From: an uncultured Sphingomonadales bacterium
Lineage (GTDB): Bacteria; Pseudomonadota; Alphaproteobacteria; Sphingomonadales; Sphingomonadaceae
Length of the DNA stretch: 13,982 nucleotides
Reading direction: 5' to 3'
Assembly (NCBI GenBank): GCA_903828025.1
Contig: CAIKKO010000267.1
Coordinates: 1 to 13,982, forward strand
Numbering within the stretch: the stretch's first letter is position 1; each line of letters starts with the position of its first letter. A program made the position numbers and the translations under genes. The notes under the pieces were generated by a model. That model had not been told where the DNA came from. It did no database searches and was given only the letters and a program-made list of their open reading frames with translations. This document shows, in pieces, positions 7,312-13,981 of the stretch.

Positions 7312-8222
7312 GCTTTTCAGGACAAGTCGCCTTCATCACCGGCGGGGTGACGGGCATCGGCCTCGGCGTGGCGCAAGCCCTCAGCGATGCAGGGCTGCGC
7401 CTCGCGCTCAGCTATCGCAACGAGGATCACCGCGCGCAGACCGCCGACTGGTTCGCCGCCAAGGGCCGCGAAGCGCCGCTGTTCGTGAAGCTTGACGTGA
7501 CCGACCGCGCTGCCTTTGCCGCCGCCGCCGATGCGGTCGAGGCGCATTTCGGCGCGGTGCATGTGCTGGTTAACAACGCCGGGGTCAGCGTGTTCGGCCC
7601 GACCGACGAGGCGAGCTACGCCGATTACGACTGGATCATGGGGGTCAATTTCGGCGGCGTTGTCAACGGCATCGTCAGCTTCCTGCCCAAGCTCAAGGCC
7701 GCCTCGGGTCGCCGCCATGTCGTCAATGTCGCGAGCATGGCCGCGTTCCTCTCCGGCCCGCAGGCGGGGATCTACACCGCGAGCAAGTTCGCGGTGCGCG
7801 GCCTTACCGAATCGCTACGCGCCAACCTCGCGCCCCACGGCATCGGCTGCTCGCTGTGCTGCCCGGGGCTGACGCGCACCAATGCCTGGGATTCGGCGCT
7901 CAAACGCCCCGATACTTTTGCGGACAGCGGCTTTGCCCCCGCCAACCGGACCGAGCTCGAACAGTTCGGCACCGCGTTCGAAGTCGGCATGGACCCGTAT
8001 GAAGCCGGCACCAAGATCCTGCGCGGCATGGAGCGGAACGACGGCCTGATTTTCACGCACCCGGAATTCGCCGAGGACTTCCGCGAAATCTACGAAGCCA
8101 GCCTCGCCGCTTTGCCCAACGAAGAAGCCCCGCCCGGACGGCTCGCCATGGAGGCCTTGCGCCGCGCGGCCAATGCGGCGGCCGCAGCAGGAACGGTGAT
8201 CGGGCTTAGCGATCTGACCTGA
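7308..8222 (+). CDS. Short-chain dehydrogenase/reductase (classical SDR), 304 aa
   Basis: A Rossmann-fold NAD(P)-dependent oxidoreductase. All classical landmarks are present: TGGVTGIG (residues 11-18), Arg37 after the second strand (suggesting NADP(H)), LDVTD (62-66), NNAG (89-92), Asn114, Ser143, and Tyr156-xxx-Lys160. A proline-glycine pair follows. The C-terminal extension beyond about 250 is Ala-rich and makes it somewhat longer than the usual 250 residues. The start codon overlaps the MFS stop as ATGA, so the two are cotranscribed and probably coupled, linking uptake to an alcohol/carbonyl oxidation or reduction. The substrate is unknown. An aromatic side-chain alcohol would fit the context. 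Confidence 0.93.
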   Translation: MSFSGQVAFITGGVTGIGLGVAQALSDAGLRLALSYRNEDHRAQTADWFAAKGREAPLFVKLDVTDRAAFAAAADAVEAHFGAVHVLVNNAGVSVFGPTDEASYADYDWIMGVNFGGVVNGIVSFLPKLKAASGRRHVVNVASMAAFLSGPQAGIYTASKFAVRGLTESLRANLAPHGIGCSLCCPGLTRTNAWDSALKRPDTFADSGFAPANRTELEQFGTAFEVGMDPYEAGTKILRGMERNDGLIFTHPEFAEDFREIYEASLAALPNEEAPPGRLAMEALRRAANAAAAAGTVIGLSDLT

Positions 8223-8234
8223 CCTGACGGGTGC

Positions 8235-8262
8235 TTGCGCGGGGCAGCGCGCGCGCTAGTCT
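8235..8262 (+). promoter_or_regulatory. Possible promoter of the dienelactone-hydrolase-like gene
   Basis: TTGCGC (8235-8240), 16 bases, TAGTCT (8257-8262), 32 bases before the ATG at 8295. No terminator is visible between the SDR stop and this point, so read-through from the MFS-SDR operon is also possible. Confidence 0.3.
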
Positions 8263-8294
8263 GATGCCAACGCGCAAACCGAAAGACCAGACCG

Positions 8295-9164
8295 ATGTGT
8301 GACGAACTGACCGAAGCCGAAAACGCCGCCTGGCTCAGCCGCCGCCAGTTCGGCGCTGCGGGCGCCAGCGTCGCGATGATGGCTGCCGTTCCCGGCTGCA
8401 TGGCGCAGCCTGCTGCGGGTGCCATGCCCACCAAGGGCCGCGCCGTCACCGTCACGACGCCTGACGGCACAGTCGATGCCTGGTTCTACACCCCCGGAAC
8501 CGGCAAGCACCCCGCTGTCATCATGTGGCCCGATATCGCCGGCCTGCGCGCGGCCTACAAGACCATGGCCGAACGCCTCGCCTCTGCCGGATATGCCGTG
8601 CTGGTGGTGAACCATTATTATCGCGGCGCGGTCGCCCCGGTGCTCGATTCGCTCGTGGCATGGCGCACGCCCGAGGGGCAGGCCAAGCTCAAGCCGCTAA
8701 TCGCCGGGATCACGCCCGAAGGCACCGTGCGCGATGCCACCGCCTTTGCCGGGTGGCTCGACCAGCAGGCCGAAGTGGACACCGCGAAGAAGATCGGCAC
8801 CTGCGGCTATTGCATGGGCGGGCCCTACACCGTGCGCACCGCCTTCGCGGTTCCCGCGCGCGTCGGCGCGGCGGCCTCGTTCCACGGCGCGGGCCTTGTC
8901 GGCGATGCGGCTGACAGCCCGGTCCAGCTCCTCGCGAAAACCAAAGCCGCGTTCCTTTTCGCCATCGCCCAGAACGACGACGCCAGCGCCCCCGGCGACA
9001 AGGACGCGCTCAAAGCCGCCGCCAAGGCCGCAGGCCGCCCCGCCGAAGTCGAAGTCTATCCCGCCCAGCACGGCTGGTGCACGATCGACGCCCCGATCTA
9101 TGACAAGGTGCAGGCGGAAAAGGCCTGGGGCCGCATGCTCGCGCTCTACGCGGCAAATTTGTAG
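8295..9164 (+). CDS. Dienelactone hydrolase family protein with twin-arginine signal, 289 aa
   Basis: An alpha/beta-hydrolase of the dienelactone hydrolase family. The nucleophile is Cys173 in GYCMGG (171-176). The likely partners are Asp228 (QNDDASAP) and His259 (QHGW), completing the family's Cys-Asp-His triad. The N-terminus carries a twin-arginine motif SRRQFG (15-20), a hydrophobic stretch and VPGC (32-35). That last motif could be a signal-peptidase cleavage region or a weak lipobox with Cys35 as the lipidated residue. Thus, unlike the cytoplasmic ClcD/TfdE enzymes, this one is predicted to be exported folded. The SD sequence is weak. It follows the SDR gene by about 70 bases. It may hydrolyse an ester or lactone in the periplasm, substrate unknown. 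Confidence 0.9.
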   Translation: MCDELTEAENAAWLSRRQFGAAGASVAMMAAVPGCMAQPAAGAMPTKGRAVTVTTPDGTVDAWFYTPGTGKHPAVIMWPDIAGLRAAYKTMAERLASAGYAVLVVNHYYRGAVAPVLDSLVAWRTPEGQAKLKPLIAGITPEGTVRDATAFAGWLDQQAEVDTAKKIGTCGYCMGGPYTVRTAFAVPARVGAAASFHGAGLVGDAADSPVQLLAKTKAAFLFAIAQNDDASAPGDKDALKAAAKAAGRPAEVEVYPAQHGWCTIDAPIYDKVQAEKAWGRMLALYAANL

Positions 9165-9280
9165 CGCGGCGACTTCGGCACACCCGCCACACTTGCGCAG
9201 GGTTTTTGCTGCGTTGCGGCATTACCCCTTTCATTTCCGGTGCGACGTCCTACCTGCGTTGTCAGGTGCACAGCGGCGCG

Positions 9281-9309
9281 TGGCGGCTGCGTCCGAGCGG
9301 AAGCCGCCA
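9281..9309 (+). promoter_or_regulatory. Hairpin over the BLUF gene's ribosome-binding region
   Basis: Perfect 8-bp arms TGGCGGCT (9281-9288) and AGCCGCCA (9302-9309) flank a 13-base loop that can pair further (TCC with GGA). The right arm ends three bases before the ATG at 9313 and takes in part of the only SD-like GGAAG (9299-9303). It could limit translation of the BLUF gene. Confidence 0.4.
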
Positions 9310-9312
9310 GCG

Positions 9313-9696
9313 ATGCGATTGTGGAAGATCTCATACACCAGCATCGCCGCCCTGCCGGAAGAGACCGCCAATGCGGATGCCCTCGTGATCTGCGCGCTGG
9401 CCGAACAATACAACGCGCTTCACGGCATCACCGGCGTGCTGACACTCCATCGCGGGCGGTTTGCGCAAGTGCTCGAAGGGCCGGAGACGGCGCTGCGTGC
9501 GCTGATGGCGCGCATCATCGCCGATGTCCGCCATCATACGGTCAAGATGGTCGCTGATGGGCCGATCTTCAAACGCCGCTATGCCGATTGGTCGATGGCC
9601 TTCAGCGATCCCAAGGCCTTCGTCAGCGATCAGCTGGACGACGTGCTGGAGCAGACCGCTGCCGTAACCCGCGCGCTTGGGACAACCTGGCACTGA
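9313..9696 (+). CDS. Stand-alone BLUF-domain blue-light photoreceptor, 127 aa
   Basis: BLUF domains bind FAD and sense blue light through a hydrogen-bond switch around a Tyr/Gln pair. The key residues are all present: Tyr8 in 'ISYTS', Asn34 in 'YNALHGITG', Gln52 in 'FAQVLEGPE', and Trp93/Met95 in 'DWSMAF'. No output domain follows, only a short C-terminal helix (about 100-127), as in short BLUF proteins that act through protein contacts. I chose the ATG at 9313 because the family sequence begins there. The frame is open further upstream only in the shadow of the preceding gene. It ends seven bases from the convergent NmrA-type gene. No obvious link to aromatic catabolism, and the partner is unknown. 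Confidence 0.92.
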   Translation: MRLWKISYTSIAALPEETANADALVICALAEQYNALHGITGVLTLHRGRFAQVLEGPETALRALMARIIADVRHHTVKMVADGPIFKRRYADWSMAFSDPKAFVSDQLDDVLEQTAAVTRALGTTWH

Positions 9697-9703
9697 GCAC
9701 GGC

Positions 9704-10648
9704 TTACGCCCCGCGCAGCATCTCCACGTTGTCCGCGATCATCTGGCGCACCGAGCGCGCCTTGCGCCCGGTCAGGCGCTCGACATCATCGGTGCAGACC
9801 GCAAGGAACCCCTCGCGGATCGCCTGCCCGAAGGTCACCATATCATCGCTGTTCCACGGGATGCCCGCGACCGACTGATCATCGACCGGGCGGCGCGGGA
9901 TGCCCATGGCATCGAACATCGCGTATTGTTCTGCGTCCGTCGTCGAGACGTACTCCACCGGCCGCCCGGTGATCTCGGCCATCAGCGCGGCGACTTCGCG
10001 GAAGGTCTGCAGTTCAGGGCCCGTAATGTTGTAGATCTGGCCCCAGTGTTTTTCAGACTCCGGCCCCTTGCCCGTCAGCACGGCTGCGGCACTGGCGATG
10101 CAGTCGTCGCGCCAGACCATGGCCTCCAGACCATCGCCCGCATTGCTGACCCACTGGCCGCTCTGCATGACCCCGGGGCCCGCCATCAGGATCATCGAAT
10201 CGGCATAGTGCGCGTCGCGCAGCATGGTCCAGGCCATGCCGGAGGCGCGGATCAGCGCTTCAGTCTCGGCGTGATCGTGGCACACCTCCGCAGGGTTCGC
10301 CGGATCGTCGATGCCGATGAAGCTGGTATAGGCGATATGGCGCACGCCCGCCGCCGCCGCCGCATCGATCGCCGCCTTGTGTTGCGCCACGCGCGCGCCG
10401 ACCCGCGTGCCGGAGATCAGCAGCATGGAACCGGCACCTTGCACCGCATCAGCCAGACTCTCGGGCTTGTCATAATCGCCGTAGCGCACGGTGCAGCCCT
10501 CGACCAACCGGTGCGCCAGCTTGTCGGGCGAGCGCGTGATCAGGATGAGGTCCGCCGCGCGCCCCGCCGCGATCAGCTGGTCGGTGAGGCCCCGGCCATA
10601 GTTGCCCGAAGCGCCGGTGATGACGATCTTGTCCATGGGCTTGCTCAT
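9704..10648 (-). CDS. NmrA-type NAD(P)-binding (atypical SDR) protein, 314 aa
   Basis: The N-terminal Rossmann motif is ITGASGNYGR (residues 10-19), of the GxxGxxG kind typical of NmrA/TMR-like and QOR2-like atypical SDRs. The early part 'RSPDKLAHRLVEGCTVRYGDYDKPESL' and a later 'HIAYTSF' strand are usual for this group. The classical YxxxK site is not evident, so it may be a reductase of quinone-type substrates or a redox sensor. The ATG at 10648 overlaps the stop of the carotenoid oxygenase as ATGA, so the genes are coupled. ATG at 10636 is an alternative. Being coupled to a stilbene-cleaving-type oxygenase suggests a role on its product or substrate (inference). Convergent with the BLUF gene, with no terminator visible in the seven-base gap. 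Confidence 0.9.
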   Translation of the reverse strand: MSKPMDKIVITGASGNYGRGLTDQLIAAGRAADLILITRSPDKLAHRLVEGCTVRYGDYDKPESLADAVQGAGSMLLISGTRVGARVAQHKAAIDAAAAAGVRHIAYTSFIGIDDPANPAEVCHDHAETEALIRASGMAWTMLRDAHYADSMILMAGPGVMQSGQWVSNAGDGLEAMVWRDDCIASAAAVLTGKGPESEKHWGQIYNITGPELQTFREVAALMAEITGRPVEYVSTTDAEQYAMFDAMGIPRRPVDDQSVAGIPWNSDDMVTFGQAIREGFLAVCTDDVERLTGRKARSVRQMIADNVEMLRGA

Positions 10649-12132
10649 GCCGCCGCCGCGTCCAGTTCGGCCTGCGGCACCCACCAGCCATGGACTTGCG
10701 GGCGCAGACGCGCGGGGATCTTGACCTTGGCGACCGGACCCGCTGCGATATTGCCCGCATCGAGCACCCACGCCTCATGCGCGAAAGCGTTGTCGCCCAC
10801 CTGACTGTCGACAATCATGATCAGCCAGCCTTCATGCCCCTCGGTCGCCGAGGGCACATGCACCGGCTCGTTATAGCCAGAGAGCGGCGGCAGCGGCAGC
10901 GCTTGCGGCGGCCCACCGCGCATATCAAGCCGCAGCAGCAGATTGAACATCGCCCCCACCGGGCCACCGGCGAGCGGCGGGCCTTGCAATTCAGGGTTCA
11001 TCGTCAGCATCCAGCCGTGCGTATAGGGCCGCCCGTGCTTCGCGGCGGGGATCACCGGGAAATCGCCCGGCGGCCCGATCACCGTCTCCAGCACCTCACC
11101 GCCCTCGGCCTTGGGATCGACCGTCCAGCGGGTCAGCGCGCCTTGCACTTCCCACGGCTGCAGGAAGATGCCCGAAGGCTCGCGCACGAAGGCAAAGGCA
11201 TTGGTCGAATTGAGGCAGGCATCGAAGTGCAACAGGCTCGTCCCATCTTCGGCCGCATCCTCCCACGCGTTCATCATGTGGTACGAATGGACGCCCTTGG
11301 GGCCCTTGAACCAGCGTATTTCCGAAACATCGCCATAGCGCGGCATCACGCCGAGCCACGAATCCAGCTCCGGCTCATGGTGCCAATGCTCGCCGCCCGC
11401 CTTGAGCCGCCCGAGGTCTGCCGTTGTCGGATAAACCGGGAACAGCGCGTAGTTCTCGCTCACCGTGAAGTCATGCATCATCGCGCAATAGGGCGCATCG
11501 AACCACTGCTCGCGCTTCAGCACACCGTCCGGCCCGACCACGCAATAAGCGACTTTGGTCGAGGCAAGGCCATCGGCCTCGTAGCCATAGAAGAACAGCT
11601 CTTTGGTCACCGGATCAATCCGCACATGCGCGGTCATCGTCTCCGATTTCAGCGCGCCGCCGAAATCATAGGAGCCCAGCGTATCGAGCGTGAGCGGGTC
11701 GACGCGGTAGGGCCGCCCATCTTCCTTGGTCATCAGCAGCCGCCCGGCGTGCCAGACCGGCGTGGTGTTGGCGACAGTGCGGTCAACGTCCTGCATGTCG
11801 GCATCGTCGGTAAAGGCATTGCGATACTTGCCGAAACGCGTGTGGCCCGCCGCCTTTTCCGCCAGATAGCGCGTCGTTTCCACATAGCGCAGCGTGAAAT
11901 CGGCGGTGCCATCGGCATTGAACGCAAGACGGCTGACCATCCCGTCGCCCGAGAGCGTGTGGTCGTCGGCAAACTTGGGCGGAAAGGCCGGATCGGGCAC
12001 CGCGCGGTAGAAGCTGCCGCGCACTTCGGGCGGGAGCGTGCCCTCAACCGCAAGGCCGGTCAGCGCGACCTCCTGCCCCACAGGCTCATTGAGTCCGACG
12101 AAATACATCGTCTCAGGAAAACTGCCCATCAT
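10645..12132 (-). CDS. Carotenoid oxygenase family protein, lignostilbene-alpha,beta-dioxygenase-like, 495 aa
   Basis: A non-haem Fe(II) dioxygenase of the RPE65/carotenoid-cleavage family. These are seven-bladed propellers holding iron with four His, seen here as His169 (TAHVRID), His220 (MMHDF), His285 (SYHMMNAWE) and His481 (QVHGWW). Length and motif spacing match the bacterial stilbene-cleaving enzymes (LSD, NOV1). Tyr103 (GKYRN) and Lys136 (TKEDG) lie where those enzymes have the Tyr and Lys that contact the substrate's phenolic hydroxyl. The equivalence is by motif, not by alignment. The expected reaction is cleavage of the central double bond of a 4-hydroxystilbene to two aromatic aldehydes, such as lignostilbene to vanillin. 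An AGGG lies six bases before the ATG. A candidate operator is nine bases upstream. Coupled to the NmrA-type gene. Confidence 0.92.
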   Translation of the reverse strand: MMGSFPETMYFVGLNEPVGQEVALTGLAVEGTLPPEVRGSFYRAVPDPAFPPKFADDHTLSGDGMVSRLAFNADGTADFTLRYVETTRYLAEKAAGHTRFGKYRNAFTDDADMQDVDRTVANTTPVWHAGRLLMTKEDGRPYRVDPLTLDTLGSYDFGGALKSETMTAHVRIDPVTKELFFYGYEADGLASTKVAYCVVGPDGVLKREQWFDAPYCAMMHDFTVSENYALFPVYPTTADLGRLKAGGEHWHHEPELDSWLGVMPRYGDVSEIRWFKGPKGVHSYHMMNAWEDAAEDGTSLLHFDACLNSTNAFAFVREPSGIFLQPWEVQGALTRWTVDPKAEGGEVLETVIGPPGDFPVIPAAKHGRPYTHGWMLTMNPELQGPPLAGGPVGAMFNLLLRLDMRGGPPQALPLPPLSGYNEPVHVPSATEGHEGWLIMIVDSQVGDNAFAHEAWVLDAGNIAAGPVAKVKIPARLRPQVHGWWVPQAELDAAAA

Positions 12133-12140
12133 GCCTCACC

Positions 12141-12154
12141 CTATCAATTGTTAG
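12141..12154 (+). promoter_or_regulatory. Candidate MarR-type operator, site C
   Basis: The plus strand reads CTATCAATTGTTAG, again CTAnCR-nn-TGTTAG. It lies nine bases upstream of the carotenoid oxygenase start. If the promoter at 12159-12186 is right, it covers about +1 to +14 of the transcript, where a bound repressor would block initiation or elongation. Confidence 0.5.
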
Positions 12155-12158
12155 AAAG

Positions 12159-12186
12159 GTTTTAGCGGCGGGGCTGCGGATTTCAA
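12159..12186 (-). promoter_or_regulatory. Predicted promoter of the carotenoid oxygenase-NmrA operon
   Basis: On the minus strand TTGAAA (12181-12186), 16 bases, TAAAAC (12159-12164). No terminator is visible after the upstream CmcJ/NvfI-type gene, so transcription from the ligC side may also continue into this operon. Confidence 0.35.
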
Positions 12187-12205
12187 CCGATTTTGCGATG
12201 GACCC

Positions 12206-12994
12206 TCAAGCCCACCACCACGCGGTCGCGCGCATCTCGATGCTCACGCGCGGTATGGCGTTTTCGGTGCATTCGGGCAGATCGAAGGCGACATGCGGCA
12301 CATGATGCGCGCGCGCCGGATCGCTGTCGTGCGTCTTGAACAGGATCGCCTCACCCACTGTCAGTTCGGGGAACGCAAACCAGCGGTGCGCCGCATTGTG
12401 CGCCACCACCAGCCCTTCGAACGACCATTCGGGCTTGCCCGGCTCATCGAACACCGCATCCGCCGCGATCAGATCGGCCGGAGCGAGCGAGCGGGCATCG
12501 CACAGCGCCAGCGGCACATCTTGCGGCGGCGGCGAAATCGCACGCCACACGTTGTAGTGCGCGCAGCGGGCATAAGCGCAGCCGCCTGCTCCGCGCTGGG
12601 CAAACTGCGCGGCGGTCGCGTCCGAAATGTCGATATGGGCGAAACGGGCCGGCATCGAATTGTTGAGGCTGCCCGCCAGCCCCGACTTCTCTGAAAACCG
12701 CAACAGCCCCGGCGCGCCGACATGGACATGGTCCGCCCCGGTGCGCGCCTGCACCAGCTCCTCGATCTCGCGCCTATGCACACGCGCGACTTCCTCGCGA
12801 TCCGCAAAATCCTGCACCGCGCTGAGATGCTCGACCAGCTCGAACCCCTCACGGTCGATGCAAGGCGCTGCCGCGCGGGCATCGCCCACCGGCATCAACA
12901 CCGGCGCAATCTCCACCGCGTCGCGCGCGTGCGCGTTGGCGTAGTAGCGCGGGCGGGCGAAGCGGCGTCCCGAATAGGCGATCCATGCATCCAC
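12206..12994 (-). CDS. CmcJ/NvfI-family protein, putative Fe(II)/2-oxoglutarate-dependent oxygenase, 262 aa
   Basis: The second half carries the recognisable pattern of this family: NVWR (148-151), 'HRWFAFPELTVGEAILFKTHDSD' landmarks (203-225), 'HVPHVAFDLP' (231-240) and 'RVSIEMRA' (249-256). A facial iron triad H-x-D...H can be read as His120-Ile-Asp122 (AHIDIS) and His234, with Arg249 or Arg255 available to hold 2-oxoglutarate. Characterised relatives act in fungal meroterpenoid and cephamycin biosynthesis; bacterial members are mostly uncharacterised. It starts with GTG at 12994. TAAGGAG, nine bases upstream and containing the ligC stop codon, supports this start, and no ATG nearby is in frame. 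It lies 13 bases after ligC, so it is cotranscribed with it. Hydroxylation or demethylation of an aromatic substrate is a guess. Confidence 0.82.
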   Translation of the reverse strand: MDAWIAYSGRRFARPRYYANAHARDAVEIAPVLMPVGDARAAAPCIDREGFELVEHLSAVQDFADREEVARVHRREIEELVQARTGADHVHVGAPGLLRFSEKSGLAGSLNNSMPARFAHIDISDATAAQFAQRGAGGCAYARCAHYNVWRAISPPPQDVPLALCDARSLAPADLIAADAVFDEPGKPEWSFEGLVVAHNAAHRWFAFPELTVGEAILFKTHDSDPARAHHVPHVAFDLPECTENAIPRVSIEMRATAWWWA

Positions 12995-13007
12995 CAGCGC
13001 GTGCTCC

Positions 13008-13949
13008 TTATCCTTCCAGCTGCTTCTCCAGATCGCCCAGCACCCGGTAGCAATCGAGCACTTTGCCGACCGACGAATTGGGCTCGCGCCCTTCGCGGAT
13101 CGCGCTGATGAATTCGCGGTCCTGCAGCTCGATCCCGTTCATCGAGACATCGACCTTCGAGACGTCGATCTGCTCTTCCTTGCCGGAGAACAGATCATCG
13201 TAGCGCGCGAGATAAGTCGCAGTATCGCCGATATAGCGGAAATAGGTGCCCAGCGGCCCGTCGTTGTTGAACGAGAGCGAGAGCGTGCAGATCGCCCCGC
13301 TGGCGCTCAAGAGCTGGATCGACATGTCCATCGCGATGCCGAGCTCGGGATGGATCGGCCCTTGCAAGGCATTGGCCTTGACGATCGGCCCGGCCTGATA
13401 GGCAAACAGGTCCACCGTATGCGCGGCGTGGTGCCACAGCAGGTGGTCGGTCCAAGACCGCGCCTCGCCCTTGGCGTTGATGTTGCGGCGGCGGAAGAAG
13501 TAGGTCTGCACGTCCATCTGCTGGACATTGAACTCGCCCGCCGCGATCTTGTTATGGACATACTGGTGCGAGGGATTGAAGCGGCGGGTGTGGCCGACCA
13601 TGCAAGTCAGCCCGGTTTCCTTGGACTTCGCCAGCACCGCCTCGCTGTCCGCCCAGCTGTCGGCCAGCGGGATCTCGACCTGCACATGCTTGCCCGCGTT
13701 CATGCACGCGATGGCCTGGCTGGCATGCATCTGCGTCGGCGTGCACAGGATCACCGCGTCCACATCGTCGCGCGCCAATGCATCGTCCAGCTCGGTCGAG
13801 GAATGCTTGGCGCCATACTTGGCGGCGACTGCAGCGGCCTGTTCGCCGGTCCGCGAAATGATCGAGACGATCTCGACCCCGTCGATCAGCTTGAGGCCAT
13901 CAAGGTGCTTTTCACCGAAAGCGCCGGCACCGGCGAGGGCTATTCTCAT
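13008..13949 (-). CDS. ligC: 4-carboxy-2-hydroxymuconate-6-semialdehyde dehydrogenase, 313 aa
   Basis: Reads throughout like LigC/PmdC of sphingomonads and comamonads, a Gfo/Idh/MocA-family enzyme. It oxidises the hemiacetal form of 4-carboxy-2-hydroxymuconate-6-semialdehyde, the 4,5-ring-cleavage product of protocatechuate, to 2-pyrone-4,6-dicarboxylate with NADP+. Seen: the Rossmann motif GAGAFG (7-12), Ser32-Arg33 after the second strand (fits NADP+), E-I-P at 92-94 where most Gfo/Idh enzymes have E-K-P, GHTRRFNPSHQY (119-130), and WHHAAHTVD (172-180) with probable catalytic His. Full length for the family. GGGAG stands just before the ATG, next to a long perfect palindrome. Followed 13 bases on by the CmcJ/NvfI-type gene. 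The other lig genes (ligAB, ligI, ligJ, ligU, ligK) are not in the window and may lie to the right. Confidence 0.93.
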   Translation of the reverse strand: MRIALAGAGAFGEKHLDGLKLIDGVEIVSIISRTGEQAAAVAAKYGAKHSSTELDDALARDDVDAVILCTPTQMHASQAIACMNAGKHVQVEIPLADSWADSEAVLAKSKETGLTCMVGHTRRFNPSHQYVHNKIAAGEFNVQQMDVQTYFFRRRNINAKGEARSWTDHLLWHHAAHTVDLFAYQAGPIVKANALQGPIHPELGIAMDMSIQLLSASGAICTLSLSFNNDGPLGTYFRYIGDTATYLARYDDLFSGKEEQIDVSKVDVSMNGIELQDREFISAIREGREPNSSVGKVLDCYRVLGDLEKQLEG

Positions 13950-13957
13950 GTCTTTCT

Positions 13958-13981
13958 CCCTCTCCCCTTCAGGGGAGAGGG
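13958..13981. repeat. Perfect palindrome in the ligC leader
   Basis: Arms CCCTCTCCCCT (13958-13968) and AGGGGAGAGGG (13971-13981) are perfectly complementary over 11 bp around a 2-base centre. On the minus strand the palindrome ends nine... to ten bases before the ligC ATG and shares bases with its SD (GAGGGAGA). It resembles the short dispersed intergenic palindromes of many proteobacteria, but only one copy is in the window. A hairpin here could reduce read-in or translation. Confidence 0.6.

Noticed and set aside
8213..8226. Tandem GACCT repeats at the SDR stop codon
   Set aside because: Only about two and a half copies, partly coding. Too short to call a repeat element.
10649..10771. Upstream extension of the NmrA-type protein
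   Set aside because: It overlaps the C-terminal codons of the carotenoid oxygenase, including its fourth iron ligand region. The Rossmann motif begins right after the ATG at 10648.
10690..12165. Plus-strand open frame of 491 codons opposite the carotenoid oxygenase
   Set aside because: Antisense shadow: His/Arg/Ile-rich composition, no domain, and the minus frame has all four iron-binding His motifs.
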